A stretch of DNA of 64,000 nucleotides, taken from the NCBI GenBank assembly GCA_026003835.1, contig BPHZ01000001.1:876001-940000 (forward strand). The letters are read 5' to 3'. This stretch comes from Herpetosiphonaceae bacterium (GTDB lineage: Bacteria; Chloroflexota; Chloroflexia; Chloroflexales; Herpetosiphonaceae). Shown in pieces: positions 50,787-60,127 of this stretch; the stretch's first letter is position 1; each line of letters begins with the position of its first letter. The position numbers were made by a program, and so were the translations under genes. The notes beneath the pieces are model-generated. The model ran no database searches. It was not told the DNA's origin and saw only the letters and a list, made by a program, of their open reading frames with translations.

Positions 50787-51686
50787 ATGAGCGACAGTAT
50801 CAACAATCAACCGGTATCGGCATCATCTGAAGCCGCCCTCCACCACTATGTCGCCGAACTTGAGCGCACGTTGATGCTGCAGAGCGAACAGCTTAAGCGA
50901 GCAGAGGTACGCTTTGAGCAATTGCTCAACTCCGCTCCCGATGCCGTTATCATTGTGGACGCGCAGGGCTGTATTGTATTGGTTAACCGGCAGGTTGAGG
51001 TTATTTTCGGTTACACACGCGAGGAGATGCTTGGACAGCCAATTGAGATGCTGATGCCTGAGCGCTTCCGAGGGGCGCATGTATCCTACCGTGAACGCTA
51101 TAGAAGCGCACCTCGAGTACGCCCGATGGGTGTGGGGATGGAGCTGATCGGCCTGCGTAAGGATGGCAGCGAGTTTCCGATTGAGGTAAGTCTCAGCCCG
51201 ATGGAGACGGAGTATGGCCTCCAGGTCGTCAGTATCATTCGCGATATCACCGAGCGCAAGCAAGCCATCGAGGAGCAGACTCGTTTGCAGGAAAAGATCA
51301 TCGAGATGCAGGCGATGGCTCTGCGCGAGCTTTCTACCCCACTGATTCCAATTACCGATCAGGTGCTGGTCATGCCGTTGATCGGCGCCATTGATTCAAG
51401 ACGCGCACAGCATATCCTGGATCATCTGCTGGAGGGCGTCACGGAACACCGCGCCAGGGCCGTAATCGTTGATATCACCGGCGTTCCGGTTATCGATACA
51501 CAGGTTGCCAGCGTGCTGCTGGAGGCTGCCCGCGCTGTGCGCCTGCTGGGAGCGCGGCCGGTGCTGACCGGCATTCGTCCCGAGGTGGCACAGACCCTGG
51601 TGGGGCTGGGTATCAGCTTTGGCGAGATTGAGACCTACTCAACACTCCAGGCCGGCATCGCCCATTTTGTCAGGTGCACGAACTAG
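50787..51686 (+). CDS. PAS-STAS sensor protein, RsbR-like
   Basis: A 299-residue cytoplasmic protein. An N-terminal coiled coil (residues 20-45) leads to a PAS domain: LLNSAPDAVIIVDAQGCIVL, FGYTREEMLGQPIEMLMPER, and VSIIRDITERKQ (end). A short helix (QEKIIEMQAMALRELSTPLI) connects to a STAS domain: ITDQVLVMPLIGAIDSRRAQ, AVIVDITGVPVIDTQVASVL. This is the layout of RsbR/RsbS-type stressosome or PAS-STAS signalling proteins; the phospho-acceptor residue of STAS is a Thr in DTQ. GAGGAG precedes the start. No kinase or anti-sigma partner is adjacent. Confidence 0.85.
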   Translation: MSDSINNQPVSASSEAALHHYVAELERTLMLQSEQLKRAEVRFEQLLNSAPDAVIIVDAQGCIVLVNRQVEVIFGYTREEMLGQPIEMLMPERFRGAHVSYRERYRSAPRVRPMGVGMELIGLRKDGSEFPIEVSLSPMETEYGLQVVSIIRDITERKQAIEEQTRLQEKIIEMQAMALRELSTPLIPITDQVLVMPLIGAIDSRRAQHILDHLLEGVTEHRARAVIVDITGVPVIDTQVASVLLEAARAVRLLGARPVLTGIRPEVAQTLVGLGISFGEIETYSTLQAGIAHFVRCTN

Positions 51687-51731
51687 TCGGCCAATTTGAA
51701 GCCGCAATGAAATGAACGGTTGGGCGGCCTA

Positions 51732-52925
51732 TCAAGGAAAAACCTGATCGAGCCAGTCGAATATGACTCTGTTAGGGAGAGCTAGATTGTTGATCTGACA
51801 GTGCGCCTCGCCGCCATCTTCTCTTGAGAAGATGACCAGCTTCTTCATGGGATGCGGCAGCTGTGCCTGGCATTCCCGGGCGATTTGAAGCGTAATTGGC
51901 GCTTCGCCCTCGCCTGCCAGGCACAGGGTCGGACATAGAATCTTTCGAGGATCGACTCTGCCATATACCAGGTAGTCGTATGCTTTAGCCACTCGACGAG
52001 CAATATCTCTGGGGTTAAAACTGATCTTAAGCCCCATGCGCCATACAATCTGCTGAAAAACGATCTTGGTGATAGGATCGCTTCTGTTATGGCCTTTCTG
52101 TTGTGCAAGAGCAGCACGAAACACATGAGGCATTGGGGGATTGGCGATCAGCGCTTTGATCCGCCGATCATGGTAAGCGCCCTTGAATACGATATGTCCA
52201 CCCCAGCTAAAACCGAAAAGGGCCAGGCGATCAGCATCGACTTCTGGACGGCTCAAGGCATAGTTTACCACTGCTTTGATGGGGATCTCCATTCTAGCCC
52301 CGAAGAATAGTCCCTTATCGGGATTGAGGCCTTGACCGGGTAGATCGACCGTGATCAGGTTATAGCCCCGCTGAGTACCAGTATGGCCGGTTATGAAGTA
52401 ACAATCTTCGGCGAATGTTTCTATGCCGCCGATAACGATGACGGTCGGGCGTTTCCGATCGCTATTATCAACTTTCCAAAAATAGCCTGGTAGCAGTACA
52501 TCTTGAAATGGTACCTGTATGCTTTCAATCGGTGGATCGAATAAAGCTGCTGCCTGCTGGAAACACGAGTGCATCTTCTGCCAGTTGGCGCGGAAGCCGG
52601 CATCCCGTGGCTCCATAATGAATAAAGGCGCTCTGTAATAGGTACAAGCTCGCAGGTAGGCTCTTCGTGCCCCCTGCCTATCTCCATAGTTGAACGCCGT
52701 CCGTGCCTGCGCTTCTACCCGCTCAGCCAACCTGCTCCATTCTTTTTGCCAGCTCTGCGCATCGCCATTCGCAATACGCGATGCGACGCCCAGGCATTCT
52801 TCTGCTGCGCTTCCGTCATAGATCTGCCGGCCCATAATCCAGGAAAGGTAATAATCCATATCCTGGTGGTCAAAGTACAGCGTTTCCCGGCTCCGTTGGG
52901 CCAGAGAGGCACCATTCTTATTCAT
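51732..52925 (-). CDS. Alpha/beta hydrolase, FrsA-like
   Basis: A 397-residue hydrolase. The nucleophile elbow is LALFGFSWGGHIVFKGA (GxSxGG); TVIVIGGIETFAEDCYF forms the oxyanion side, GYNLITVDLPGQGLNPDKGL follows, and the late aspartate/histidine lie near EDGGEAHCQINNLALPNRV (GGEAHC). The first 130 residues form a helical cap resembling the 2,6-dihydropseudooxynicotine hydrolase/FrsA group. Codon use is noticeably more A+T-rich than its neighbours, and it borders a decayed IS, which is consistent with transfer. Confidence 0.82.
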   Translation of the reverse strand: MNKNGASLAQRSRETLYFDHQDMDYYLSWIMGRQIYDGSAAEECLGVASRIANGDAQSWQKEWSRLAERVEAQARTAFNYGDRQGARRAYLRACTYYRAPLFIMEPRDAGFRANWQKMHSCFQQAAALFDPPIESIQVPFQDVLLPGYFWKVDNSDRKRPTVIVIGGIETFAEDCYFITGHTGTQRGYNLITVDLPGQGLNPDKGLFFGARMEIPIKAVVNYALSRPEVDADRLALFGFSWGGHIVFKGAYHDRRIKALIANPPMPHVFRAALAQQKGHNRSDPITKIVFQQIVWRMGLKISFNPRDIARRVAKAYDYLVYGRVDPRKILCPTLCLAGEGEAPITLQIARECQAQLPHPMKKLVIFSREDGGEAHCQINNLALPNRVIFDWLDQVFP

Positions 52926-53042
52926 GGGTATTCTCTACTCTTTTTTCAAACCAGGGAGTGCAGGCTGCCCGATGGTCGGTTTCATTTGCACCCGATCCGA
53001 CGCATGATACCATAGAGTCAGCACGACCCACGATAGACAACA

Positions 53043-53877
53043 CTTGAGATCCGGTCATACCTCATCATCAGGCCTCCAGCCGCGCAGGAAGGCGGCAAAT
53101 TGCGGAGGAAACGGACCGTGCTCCCGATAAGTGGTGGCCGACCAATCACTCAGCAGTACCCATGGCGCCAGCCGCACGTCCAGCAGCCAGACCACGGTGG
53201 TCACTAGTGCTGTCGCGCCGCTGCGCCGCACGTTCTGGTCATAGGTCACGCGGATCGGGAGGCTTCGCAGCTCCGCCACCATGCGCTGCTCTTTCGCGCG
53301 CGGCTGCCCCGTTGTGCGGACGACCATCAGCGTTTCGGCCGTGCCCACCAGGCATGCCTGGCGCAGGGCCTCTGTCACGGAGACGGGACGCCAGCCCCCT
53401 CCAGCGCCCGCACGTTCATCAGCGCCGGCAGGGCGCGCGCAGAGGGTTTGCGCAACGCGGAGCCGTCGCCAATCAACCACAGTGCGTTCTTCAGCGTTTT
53501 GGCCAGGTGGTCGATGGCCTGCGCTCGCAGGTCGGCGATCAGCGTCTCGGCGCTGAGGTCGGAGCGTTTGGTCGACGCGCCTTTGACCATGCGGCGGATG
53601 CGTTGGGCGCCGTCCTAGACGGCGGCCAAGATGGGCGACGTGGCGGCAATCTGTTTGCAGCGCAGGGCGCCGCTGGCCAGGATGCCACGCACCGTTTCGC
53701 TCAAGGTGGTCCAGGTGCGCTGATCGCCAATACGCTTGCGAAAGGGAGCCAGATAATCGGTCAACGCATCGTTCCATGCCGGGTCCCAGGTCTCCATCAT
53801 TTACCTCCACGTCACCCACGAATCATGGAAGTGATTCTCCACGACTTCGAAAGGTGAAGTTATGACCGGATCTCAAG
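53043..53877. mobile_element. Short decayed insertion sequence with perfect 17-bp inverted ends
   Basis: CTTGAGATCCGGTCATA (53043-53059) and its exact reverse complement TATGACCGGATCTCAAG (53861-53877) bracket 835 bases containing a broken transposase gene. No target duplication is evident. The right end is followed by a tandem repeat AGGGATGGAT AGGGATGGAT (53881-53900). The element is shorter than a normal IS with this gene type, so it has lost internal DNA. Confidence 0.75.
53055..53800 (-). pseudogene. Transposase remnant inside the decayed IS
   Basis: The first frame (from 53800) reads ETWDPAWNDALTDYLAPFRK, ILASGALRCKQIAATSPILA and meets an internal TAG near 53616; it resumes as RRMVKGASTKRSDLSAETLI up to about 53375. 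A different frame then carries VTEALRQACLVGTAETLMVV and VTTVVWLLDVRLAPWVLLSD to the stop at 53055. The C-terminal DDE part is partly missing. Total coding is about 240 residues against more than 400 for full transposases. The family (IS4/IS701-like) is a guess. It cannot encode a working enzyme. Confidence 0.7.
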
Positions 53878-54001
53878 AATAGGGATGGATAGGGATGGAT
53901 GATGTACTAGACCTGGGTTATGGAGATAAGCTGACGTATTATCAGGCTCGCGGCTCGATCAACACTGAGCAGTGTGAGAAGACAAGGTGCCACCGGCTTA
54001 A

Positions 54002-54032
54002 GGGGGCAGCGGCTTTCCGGACCGCTGCCCCC
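54002..54032 (-). terminator. Hairpin downstream of the PBP1A gene
   Basis: GGGGGCAGCGG (54002-54012) and CCGCTGCCCCC (54022-54032) pair perfectly over 11 bases with a nine-base loop. On the minus strand it follows the PBP1A stop by about 50 bases; only TTAAG follows, so it is a probable but weakly U-tailed terminator. Confidence 0.5.
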
Positions 54033-54083
54033 TGGTATAGATGAGGCATTGCTGGGGTTTGTCATGGTATACGCCGGGCCGAT

Positions 54084-57000
54084 TTACGGGCTTGGTCTGC
54101 CGCCGTCGTCCTCCGGCGAGCGAACACCCAGGATGATGGTTACACTGGGGTTGAGGGGCGCACCCGGCGGCGGCGATGTGCTGACCACGGCGTAGGGCGG
54201 ATATTGGTCGAAGAGATCGCCCAGCCGCGAGCGGCTCTGGTAGTCGACGATGATCTGTTCCGGCTTGATGCCCAGACTGTAGAGGATCTCTCGTGCCTGG
54301 TTCTCGCCATAGCCTACCAGGTTCGGCATCTTCGGCGCCGGTGGGGGCGGGGTTGCCGTCGGCTGCGGCCTGCCGCCATCATCCGCCGGCGAGCGAATGC
54401 CCAGGACAATGGTTGTGTTGGCGTCGATCAGGCTCCCCGGCGGCGGCAGGCTGCTGACCACGGCGTAGGGCGGATATTGATCGAAGAGATCGCCGAGCTT
54501 CGAGCGACTCTGATACTGGACGACGATCTGCTCCGGCTTGATGCCGAGCTGTCCAAGGATCTCTTTCGCCTGGTTCTCGCCGTAGCCTACCAGGTTTGGC
54601 ATCAGATAGATGCCGGGCGGCAGCTCCGGGGTTGGCGTGATCTCCGGGGTCGGCTCCTCTGTGGGAATGGGCGGCAGATCGTCTGCGCCCTCGCACGATA
54701 GCAGATGGCTGACATCCTTCAGGCTTCCGTAGGCCCATTCCCACGCAATCACTTTCTCGCTCTTCTCGGCCTCCTCCGGGTCCGTTTTGATATGTTTCAT
54801 GCCGGAGATGAAGAATTCAGAGGTTGGGCCGCCGAAGGGGCCGGGGATGGAGCAGACCTCTCTTCGCTCGACGCCGGGGAACGAGGAGGGGAAGGTCGAT
54901 GGGACCTGGCCGCCGAAGGGCTCGGCCAGCAGCGTCATCAGGCGCTCGTGGCTGCGGATGCGCTGCATCAACCGCGCAAAGATCACCCCGCCGCCAGCGA
55001 CGCTTTCCACGCGCGCGGTCCGCTCATTGTTGTTGTTGCCCGTCCAGACCGTGATTGTGACATAGGGCGTGAAGCCTGAGGCCCAGGCGTCGCGGAAGTC
55101 CTCGGTGGTACCGGTCTTGACCGCCGCCGGCGGGTTGAGGCTGATGACCGAGTTGCTGCCGAACATCGGCACGCGCGCCTGGTTGTCGGACATCATATTG
55201 GTGATGATGAACGCCAGGCGGGGATCGATGCACTGCATGCCCGGTGGGATGCGCTTGCCCTCGGCGTACTCCTCGATGGTCGGCGGCACACACCGGCTGG
55301 TATCCAGGCTGGGCTCGGTCGGCAGCGGGATCGGCGTAAACTCTTCCAGCACCTGGCCTCTGGCGTCGGTAATCTTGAGAATGGGCGTGGGTGGGAAGTA
55401 GCGCCCGCCGCTGGCCAGGGTATTGTAGGCTGTGGCCAGGTCCAGCGGCGTGACCTCGCCGCCGCCCAGCGTCAGCGAGAGGCCGTAGAAGTCCGCACCG
55501 CGGCTCAGGCTGGTCGGCGCGACACCCGCCCGGTGCAGTAGATCGATCATATTGCCGACGCCCGTGCGCTTGAGCGCCTTGACGGCGGGCATGTTGAGTG
55601 AGTTCGCCAGGGCCATGCGCGGCCGCATCGGCCCATGCCATTTCAAATCAAAGTTATGCGGGCAGTACCAGAAGGCGTCCGGGAACTCACACTCATCGAT
55701 ATTGCTGTCATTGGCGGCGGCTCGTATTGGAAACCGAGTTTCGACATCCCAGATAATCGTGGCGGGATTGAGCCCGGGTGGATCGCCCGGTCCTCTGTAG
55801 CGCAGATTCTGCTCGAAGCCGGCGAGGTAGGTGAAGGGCTTGAGGGCGGAGCCAGGCTGGCGCTGGCGGGTGGTGACGTTAACCTTGCCATCCAGCACAT
55901 TGCCCTCTTCGCCGGGGGTGGTTGTCGCCAACGTGCGGGTGTAGCCCACACTGCCCACCATCGCCAGGATCTGCCCGGTGTTGGGCTGGAGCACCACCAC
56001 GGCGGCGTTGTGGATGTTGCGCTCTTCCGCCTCCAGCTCGGCGATCCGCCGCTGCGCCTCCTCCTGCGCCATATTTTGCAGCTCTAGATCCAATGTCGTC
56101 GTGATTCGCAACCCACCCTCGGCGACGACGTCCGAGCCGTACTTCTGCTCAAGGTATTCCTTGACATAAAAGACGAAGTGCGGCGCCAGCAAGCTGAACT
56201 CCTGGTCGGCAAAGATCAGGTCCTGAGCGGCAGCACGGCGCGCCTGCGCTTCGTCGATATACCCCTCGGCCACCATCTGGCGCAGCACGGAGATCTGGCG
56301 CACCTTGGGGGGTGGTGTATTATCGGGCAACTCATAACTGGGGTCAAGCCAGCTGGCGCCCAGGCGAAGGCCGGGCAGCCGGTTGCCTTCCAAGTACTGG
56401 ATGGGATTGTAGTAGGTGGGCAGCTGCGGCAGACCGGCCAGCAGTGAGGCTTGCGCCAGGGTGAGTTCGCTGGCGTTAACGCCGAAGTAGCTCTTGGAGG
56501 CGGCCTGAATGCCATAGGTCAGGTTGCCGTAGGGGATCTCGTTGAGATAGAGTTCAAGGATCTGGTCTTTGGAGTAGATATTGCTCAGCTCCTGAGCCAG
56601 GATAATCTCTTTGATCTTGCGTTCGTAGCGTTTCTCGTAGGCGCGCTCCTCCGGCGTGAGAATAATATTCCTGACGACCTGCTGGGTGATGGTCGAGGCG
56701 CCCGACACTTCGGCGCGACTGATGATATTCTGATAAGTGGCGCGCAGAATGCCCAGATAGTCGACGCCGGGGTTCTCGTAGAAGCTGGCGTCCTCGACGG
56801 CGATGGTGGCGTTGATCAAATGCGGGGAAATACTATCGAGCGGCACAGGTTCGCGGCGCCCCTCGCCGAAGATTTCGAAGAGCAGTGTACCGTGCCGGTC
56901 GTAAATTCGTGAGCTTTGGAATGACTTATGGGTTTTCAACGCCTCCAGTCGCGGCTTGAGTTTACCAGCGATCTGTGTATAGGCCACGGCGAAGCTGACA

Positions 57001-57209
57001 CTGGTGAAGAGGAGGAAAAGCACCAGGGTGCCGATGATGCTCAACGCCAAGAGCATGAGGAGTCGCCAGCCCGAGCGCTTTACCTCTTTGCGCCGCAGCA
57101 GTGACGGCGGCAATCCTCGGCGACCGTTCTTGCGCCCGTTTTCGGGATGCAAGCGGCCTGCGTGGTGGCCGTTCTGTCGCCCATTGCCATTATGTTTGTA
57201 GCTAGCCAT
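54084..57209 (-). CDS. Class A penicillin-binding protein (PBP1A) with two PASTA domains
   Basis: A 1041-residue bifunctional peptidoglycan synthase. A basic asparagine/histidine-rich cytoplasmic tail (1-48) precedes the membrane helix (about 49-78). The GT51 domain has AVEDASFYENPGVDYLG (catalytic Glu near 139), GASTITQQVVRNIIL and KIKEIILAQELSNIYSKDQI. The transpeptidase has RQPGSALKPF (SxxK), LANSLNMPAV (SxN) and AAVKTGTTEDFRDAWASGF (KTG). Two C-terminal PASTA units (about 880-955 and 965-1040) are nearly identical, both with PNLVGYGENQA. A TPEITPTPELPP linker joins them to the core. It is the largest gene in the window. Confidence 0.95.
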   Translation of the reverse strand: MASYKHNGNGRQNGHHAGRLHPENGRKNGRRGLPPSLLRRKEVKRSGWRLLMLLALSIIGTLVLFLLFTSVSFAVAYTQIAGKLKPRLEALKTHKSFQSSRIYDRHGTLLFEIFGEGRREPVPLDSISPHLINATIAVEDASFYENPGVDYLGILRATYQNIISRAEVSGASTITQQVVRNIILTPEERAYEKRYERKIKEIILAQELSNIYSKDQILELYLNEIPYGNLTYGIQAASKSYFGVNASELTLAQASLLAGLPQLPTYYNPIQYLEGNRLPGLRLGASWLDPSYELPDNTPPPKVRQISVLRQMVAEGYIDEAQARRAAAQDLIFADQEFSLLAPHFVFYVKEYLEQKYGSDVVAEGGLRITTTLDLELQNMAQEEAQRRIAELEAEERNIHNAAVVVLQPNTGQILAMVGSVGYTRTLATTTPGEEGNVLDGKVNVTTRQRQPGSALKPFTYLAGFEQNLRYRGPGDPPGLNPATIIWDVETRFPIRAAANDSNIDECEFPDAFWYCPHNFDLKWHGPMRPRMALANSLNMPAVKALKRTGVGNMIDLLHRAGVAPTSLSRGADFYGLSLTLGGGEVTPLDLATAYNTLASGGRYFPPTPILKITDARGQVLEEFTPIPLPTEPSLDTSRCVPPTIEEYAEGKRIPPGMQCIDPRLAFIITNMMSDNQARVPMFGSNSVISLNPPAAVKTGTTEDFRDAWASGFTPYVTITVWTGNNNNERTARVESVAGGGVIFARLMQRIRSHERLMTLLAEPFGGQVPSTFPSSFPGVERREVCSIPGPFGGPTSEFFISGMKHIKTDPEEAEKSEKVIAWEWAYGSLKDVSHLLSCEGADDLPPIPTEEPTPEITPTPELPPGIYLMPNLVGYGENQAKEILGQLGIKPEQIVVQYQSRSKLGDLFDQYPPYAVVSSLPPPGSLIDANTTIVLGIRSPADDGGRPQPTATPPPPAPKMPNLVGYGENQAREILYSLGIKPEQIIVDYQSRSRLGDLFDQYPPYAVVSTSPPPGAPLNPSVTIILGVRSPEDDGGRPSP

Positions 57210-57228
57210 AATGTTCTACTACAACACA

Positions 57229-57253
57229 CAAAAAGCGGGGTGTGCCCGCTTTC
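57229..57253 (-). terminator. Rho-independent terminator in the PBP1A leader
   Basis: AAAGCGGG (57233-57240) and CCCGCTTT (57246-57253) form an eight-base stem; on the minus strand the hairpin is followed by TTTTTGTG. It lies 20 bases before the PBP1A start and after a predicted promoter, so it either ends read-through or attenuates PBP1A. Confidence 0.65.
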
Positions 57254-57303
57254 CTCTATAGGAACACGCCCTCCTTCTTCCTCGCTTCTGATCTCTATCT
57301 GGG

Positions 57304-57331
57304 ATTCTACATAGAAGAGCTGTTTTTGCAA
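57304..57331 (-). promoter_or_regulatory. Candidate PBP1A promoter
   Basis: TTGCAA (57331-57326), a 16-base spacer and TAGAAT (57309-57304). It is upstream of the terminator hairpin, so transcripts from here must pass that hairpin to reach PBP1A. Confidence 0.5.
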
Positions 57332-57458
57332 CTTGTATGCCGGCGTTATAACCTGATGTAAACCTGAGATGATGCTGAAACTTTGGAATGGCTCCTTCTT
57401 AATGAAGAACGTGCCGCTCTGACGATCAGTAGAGCGGCATTTGCACAGCGAGCTGGTG

Positions 57459-58109
57459 TTACTGATCCATAGGCACAAGGCGCTGGCGTAAAGCGTAGAT
57501 CGCCGCCTGGGTGCGGTCCTGGAGATGCAGCTTGGAGAGGATATTGCTCACATGAGTCTTGACAGTCTTTTCGCTGATGATCAGAATTTCGGCGATCTCT
57601 TTGTTGGAATGACCTCGCGCGATCAGTTTGAGCACGTCCATTTCACGCTCGGTCAGCGCCTCAGGGCTTTGCTCCTGTGGCTTTGGCGTGGAAAACTCCT
57701 GCATCAGTTTGGCCGCGACCTCTGGGTGGAGCACGGCTTCGCCGCGCTGCGCGGCTCTGATCGCCCGCGCCAGCTCAAGCGGTGAGACATCCTTGAGCAG
57801 ATACGAGATTGCCCCTGCCTTGATCGCCGGGAATACCTTCTCGTCATCGGAGAACGAGGTCAGAACAATGATCTGCGTCGTAGGGCTGATGGCTTTGATG
57901 CGCCTGGTTGCCTCAACTCCGTCGATGCCCGGCATGACCAGATCCATAAGTACGACGTCGGGCAGGATGCGTGAGGCTACCTCCACCGCCTCGGCGCCGG
58001 TGCCTGCCTCGCCGATAACCTCGATATCATCCTGCAGCTCCAGGAAGTCCCGGAGCCCTTGCCGTACGACCTGATGATCATCGACAATCAGTACACTGAC
58101 TCTCTCCAT
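57459..58109 (-). CDS. NarL/FixJ-type response regulator
   Basis: A 216-residue regulator. Receiver: VSVLIVDDHQVVRQGLRDFL, LPDVVLMDLVMPGIDGVEAT (phospho-Asp), TSFSDDEKVFPAIKAGAISY with Thr/Lys residues of the switch. LuxR output: ALTEREMDVLKLIARGHSNK, EIAEILIISEKTVKTHVSNI. It follows its histidine kinase by 33 bases and is probably its partner. Confidence 0.94.
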   Translation of the reverse strand: MERVSVLIVDDHQVVRQGLRDFLELQDDIEVIGEAGTGAEAVEVASRILPDVVLMDLVMPGIDGVEATRRIKAISPTTQIIVLTSFSDDEKVFPAIKAGAISYLLKDVSPLELARAIRAAQRGEAVLHPEVAAKLMQEFSTPKPQEQSPEALTEREMDVLKLIARGHSNKEIAEILIISEKTVKTHVSNILSKLHLQDRTQAAIYALRQRLVPMDQ

Positions 58110-58142
58110 GAGCTGCTCCTTTTCGTCGCCGGGCGTCGGTTA

Positions 58143-60014
58143 TCAGTGCGCAATGGGGGCGCCGATCTTCGATTGCTTATAAGGATTAAGCGGTACATCC
58201 ACGGCAACAGTTGTGCCGGCATCCGGGCGGCTCTCCAGGCTCAGCTTCCCATGCATCTCAGCGGCGCGCTCCGCCATACAGCGCAGCCCTAGCTGCCTGC
58301 CGGGTTCCATGCAGTCCCGTGGGTTAAAGCCACAGCCATCGTCACGGATCTCTAGCCGCAGGCGCTCGGGCATGACCTTAAGCTCGACCTCGATCCTGGT
58401 GGCGTTGGCGTGACGGATAGCATTGGAGAGGGCTTCCTGGGCAATTCGATAGAGACCGCGCTCCTGTCCGTTGATTAACCGTTCATCACCAGAGATGATC
58501 AATGAAATAGCTGGACCATCTTGTATGCTGACGCGCCCGATATGCTCGCGCAGCGCCTGGCTTAGACCTCCTTGACGCAGAGGAACGGGTCGAAGCTGCA
58601 ACAGGAGATCGCGCATTTCGCTGAGCGCCTGCTGGGCCGTCAGTTGAAGACGTTGGAGTTGCTCGATGGCTCGTTCCTGGTTTCGCATGACCTGGCCGGA
58701 GGCGGCCTGCGCTGTCAATGTAATGCTAAAGAGCGCCTGAGTGACGGAATCGTGCAGCTCACGCGCCAGCCGGCTGCGCTCTTCCAGAATTGCAGCCCGT
58801 CGTGCCTGCTCGAAAAGGCGGGCGTGTTCGATCGCCAGCGCCGCAGAGGTTGCCAATCCCTCGGCGAGCGCCAGGCGCGACGGGGCACTGTGGGCTGCGT
58901 TGCTGTCCAGGCCTGCGACGACGATGCCAAGAGGGCGCTCTTTGAAAACCAGGGGTATAAAGAGGAGTGTATGGAGATGAATACTGCTTGCGCGCGCTTT
59001 CCATTCTGCCGGCAGATCCACTGCGGAACAGCTCAGCGCTCGTGCGCGGCGCTCATGCAGAACAGTCGCGAGGAGCGGCTCCTCCGAGAGCTGCGCCGCT
59101 CCGGGCCACAGGCTGCGTAGGGTTAGCTCACCAGTGCTCGTCCCTGCTTGTGGCACAAGTTGGGTCTCGCTATCGTCAAGCAGCAACAGCAAAACATCGC
59201 TGGCGCCGATTGCCTCTGAGATAGCGCCGGCTGCACGCAGCAGTACCTCAGGCAGATAGAGCGTCGAGCCAACTGCTCGTGTCAGCTCAAGCAGCAGTGT
59301 GGTTTCCGCTGCGCGGCGCTGCGCCTCTGCGTAGAGCTGCGCGTTATGCAGCGCAAGCGCGGCCTGACGTGCGAAGCTGCCGATGAGCATCCCATCCTCC
59401 GCGCTGTAGGCGTTCCGCTGATGACTATCAATGGTCAGCACACCTACTCTCCGTTCCCCGACCCGCAGCGAGGTGCCAATCCAGGAGCGGATCTCAAAGT
59501 GGCGCGAGCCAATCACGTCCTCGCCGTCGCTGATATCGGTGATGATCACCGGTTCGTCGCTCTCGACCACACGCCGGGCCAGGGGATGTTCTGCAATGGG
59601 AATCGCATAATCTTCATCCGGCGGTGGAAGCCCGCGCGTCGCGATGATGCGCAGCTCATCGCCTTCTACCAGAAAGATGCTGGCGCTATCGAATGTGATC
59701 ACGCGCTCCAGCTGTCGCAAGATCCCCGCGAGCACTTCATCGAACTCAAGTGTGGAGTTGAGGGCTTGGGCAACTTCGCTGAGCGCTGATACAACTGCGC
59801 TGCGCTCCTGTACTTGCTGCACAAGCGCATCTCTGTCTGCGGCAAGCGCCGTGAGCTGCTGCCTGAGCTGAGCATTCTCCTCAGTCAGGGTCTTCAATTT
59901 CTCGCCGCTTTGAGACGTGCGGCTCCTGTCACCTGATGCATAGAGCCGGCGGCAAAGCTGGCGTAGAAGCTGTTGCCAGCGCTCATACTTCTGGTTTCCG
60001 ATAACGCCATCCAT
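58143..60014 (-). CDS. NarX-type sensor histidine kinase with two GAF domains
   Basis: A 623-residue soluble kinase. A coiled coil (residues 40-75) leads to GAF1 (about 85-230: TFDSASIFLVEGDELRIIAT) and GAF2 (about 245-405: EAIGASDVLLLLLDDSETQ), then HisKA_3 with the phosphate-accepting His in RSRLARELHDSVTQALFSIT (near 420) and a C-terminal ATPase domain NAIRHANATRIEVEL, EIRDDGCGFNPRD. No transmembrane helix. It heads the operon with the NarL-type regulator; a palindrome lies upstream. Confidence 0.92.
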   Translation of the reverse strand: MDGVIGNQKYERWQQLLRQLCRRLYASGDRSRTSQSGEKLKTLTEENAQLRQQLTALAADRDALVQQVQERSAVVSALSEVAQALNSTLEFDEVLAGILRQLERVITFDSASIFLVEGDELRIIATRGLPPPDEDYAIPIAEHPLARRVVESDEPVIITDISDGEDVIGSRHFEIRSWIGTSLRVGERRVGVLTIDSHQRNAYSAEDGMLIGSFARQAALALHNAQLYAEAQRRAAETTLLLELTRAVGSTLYLPEVLLRAAGAISEAIGASDVLLLLLDDSETQLVPQAGTSTGELTLRSLWPGAAQLSEEPLLATVLHERRARALSCSAVDLPAEWKARASSIHLHTLLFIPLVFKERPLGIVVAGLDSNAAHSAPSRLALAEGLATSAALAIEHARLFEQARRAAILEERSRLARELHDSVTQALFSITLTAQAASGQVMRNQERAIEQLQRLQLTAQQALSEMRDLLLQLRPVPLRQGGLSQALREHIGRVSIQDGPAISLIISGDERLINGQERGLYRIAQEALSNAIRHANATRIEVELKVMPERLRLEIRDDGCGFNPRDCMEPGRQLGLRCMAERAAEMHGKLSLESRPDAGTTVAVDVPLNPYKQSKIGAPIAH

Positions 60015-60065
60015 TATGTATCTCGGCCGGCAGAATGTCTTCGTTGACGACTTCCGCCGTAGAAT

Positions 60066-60087
60066 TGCTGAACATCTCTGTTCAGCA
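60066..60087. promoter_or_regulatory. Palindrome upstream of the sensor kinase gene
   Basis: TGCTGAAC (60066-60073), spacer six, GTTCAGCA (60080-60087), perfect inverted arms of eight bases, 50 bases before the kinase start. It is a candidate operator for the divergent/downstream gap between coaE and the kinase gene. Confidence 0.4.
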
Positions 60088-60127
60088 TATCACCCGGGGC
60101 TACGAGCTTCATCGGTCCCCAGTCTGA

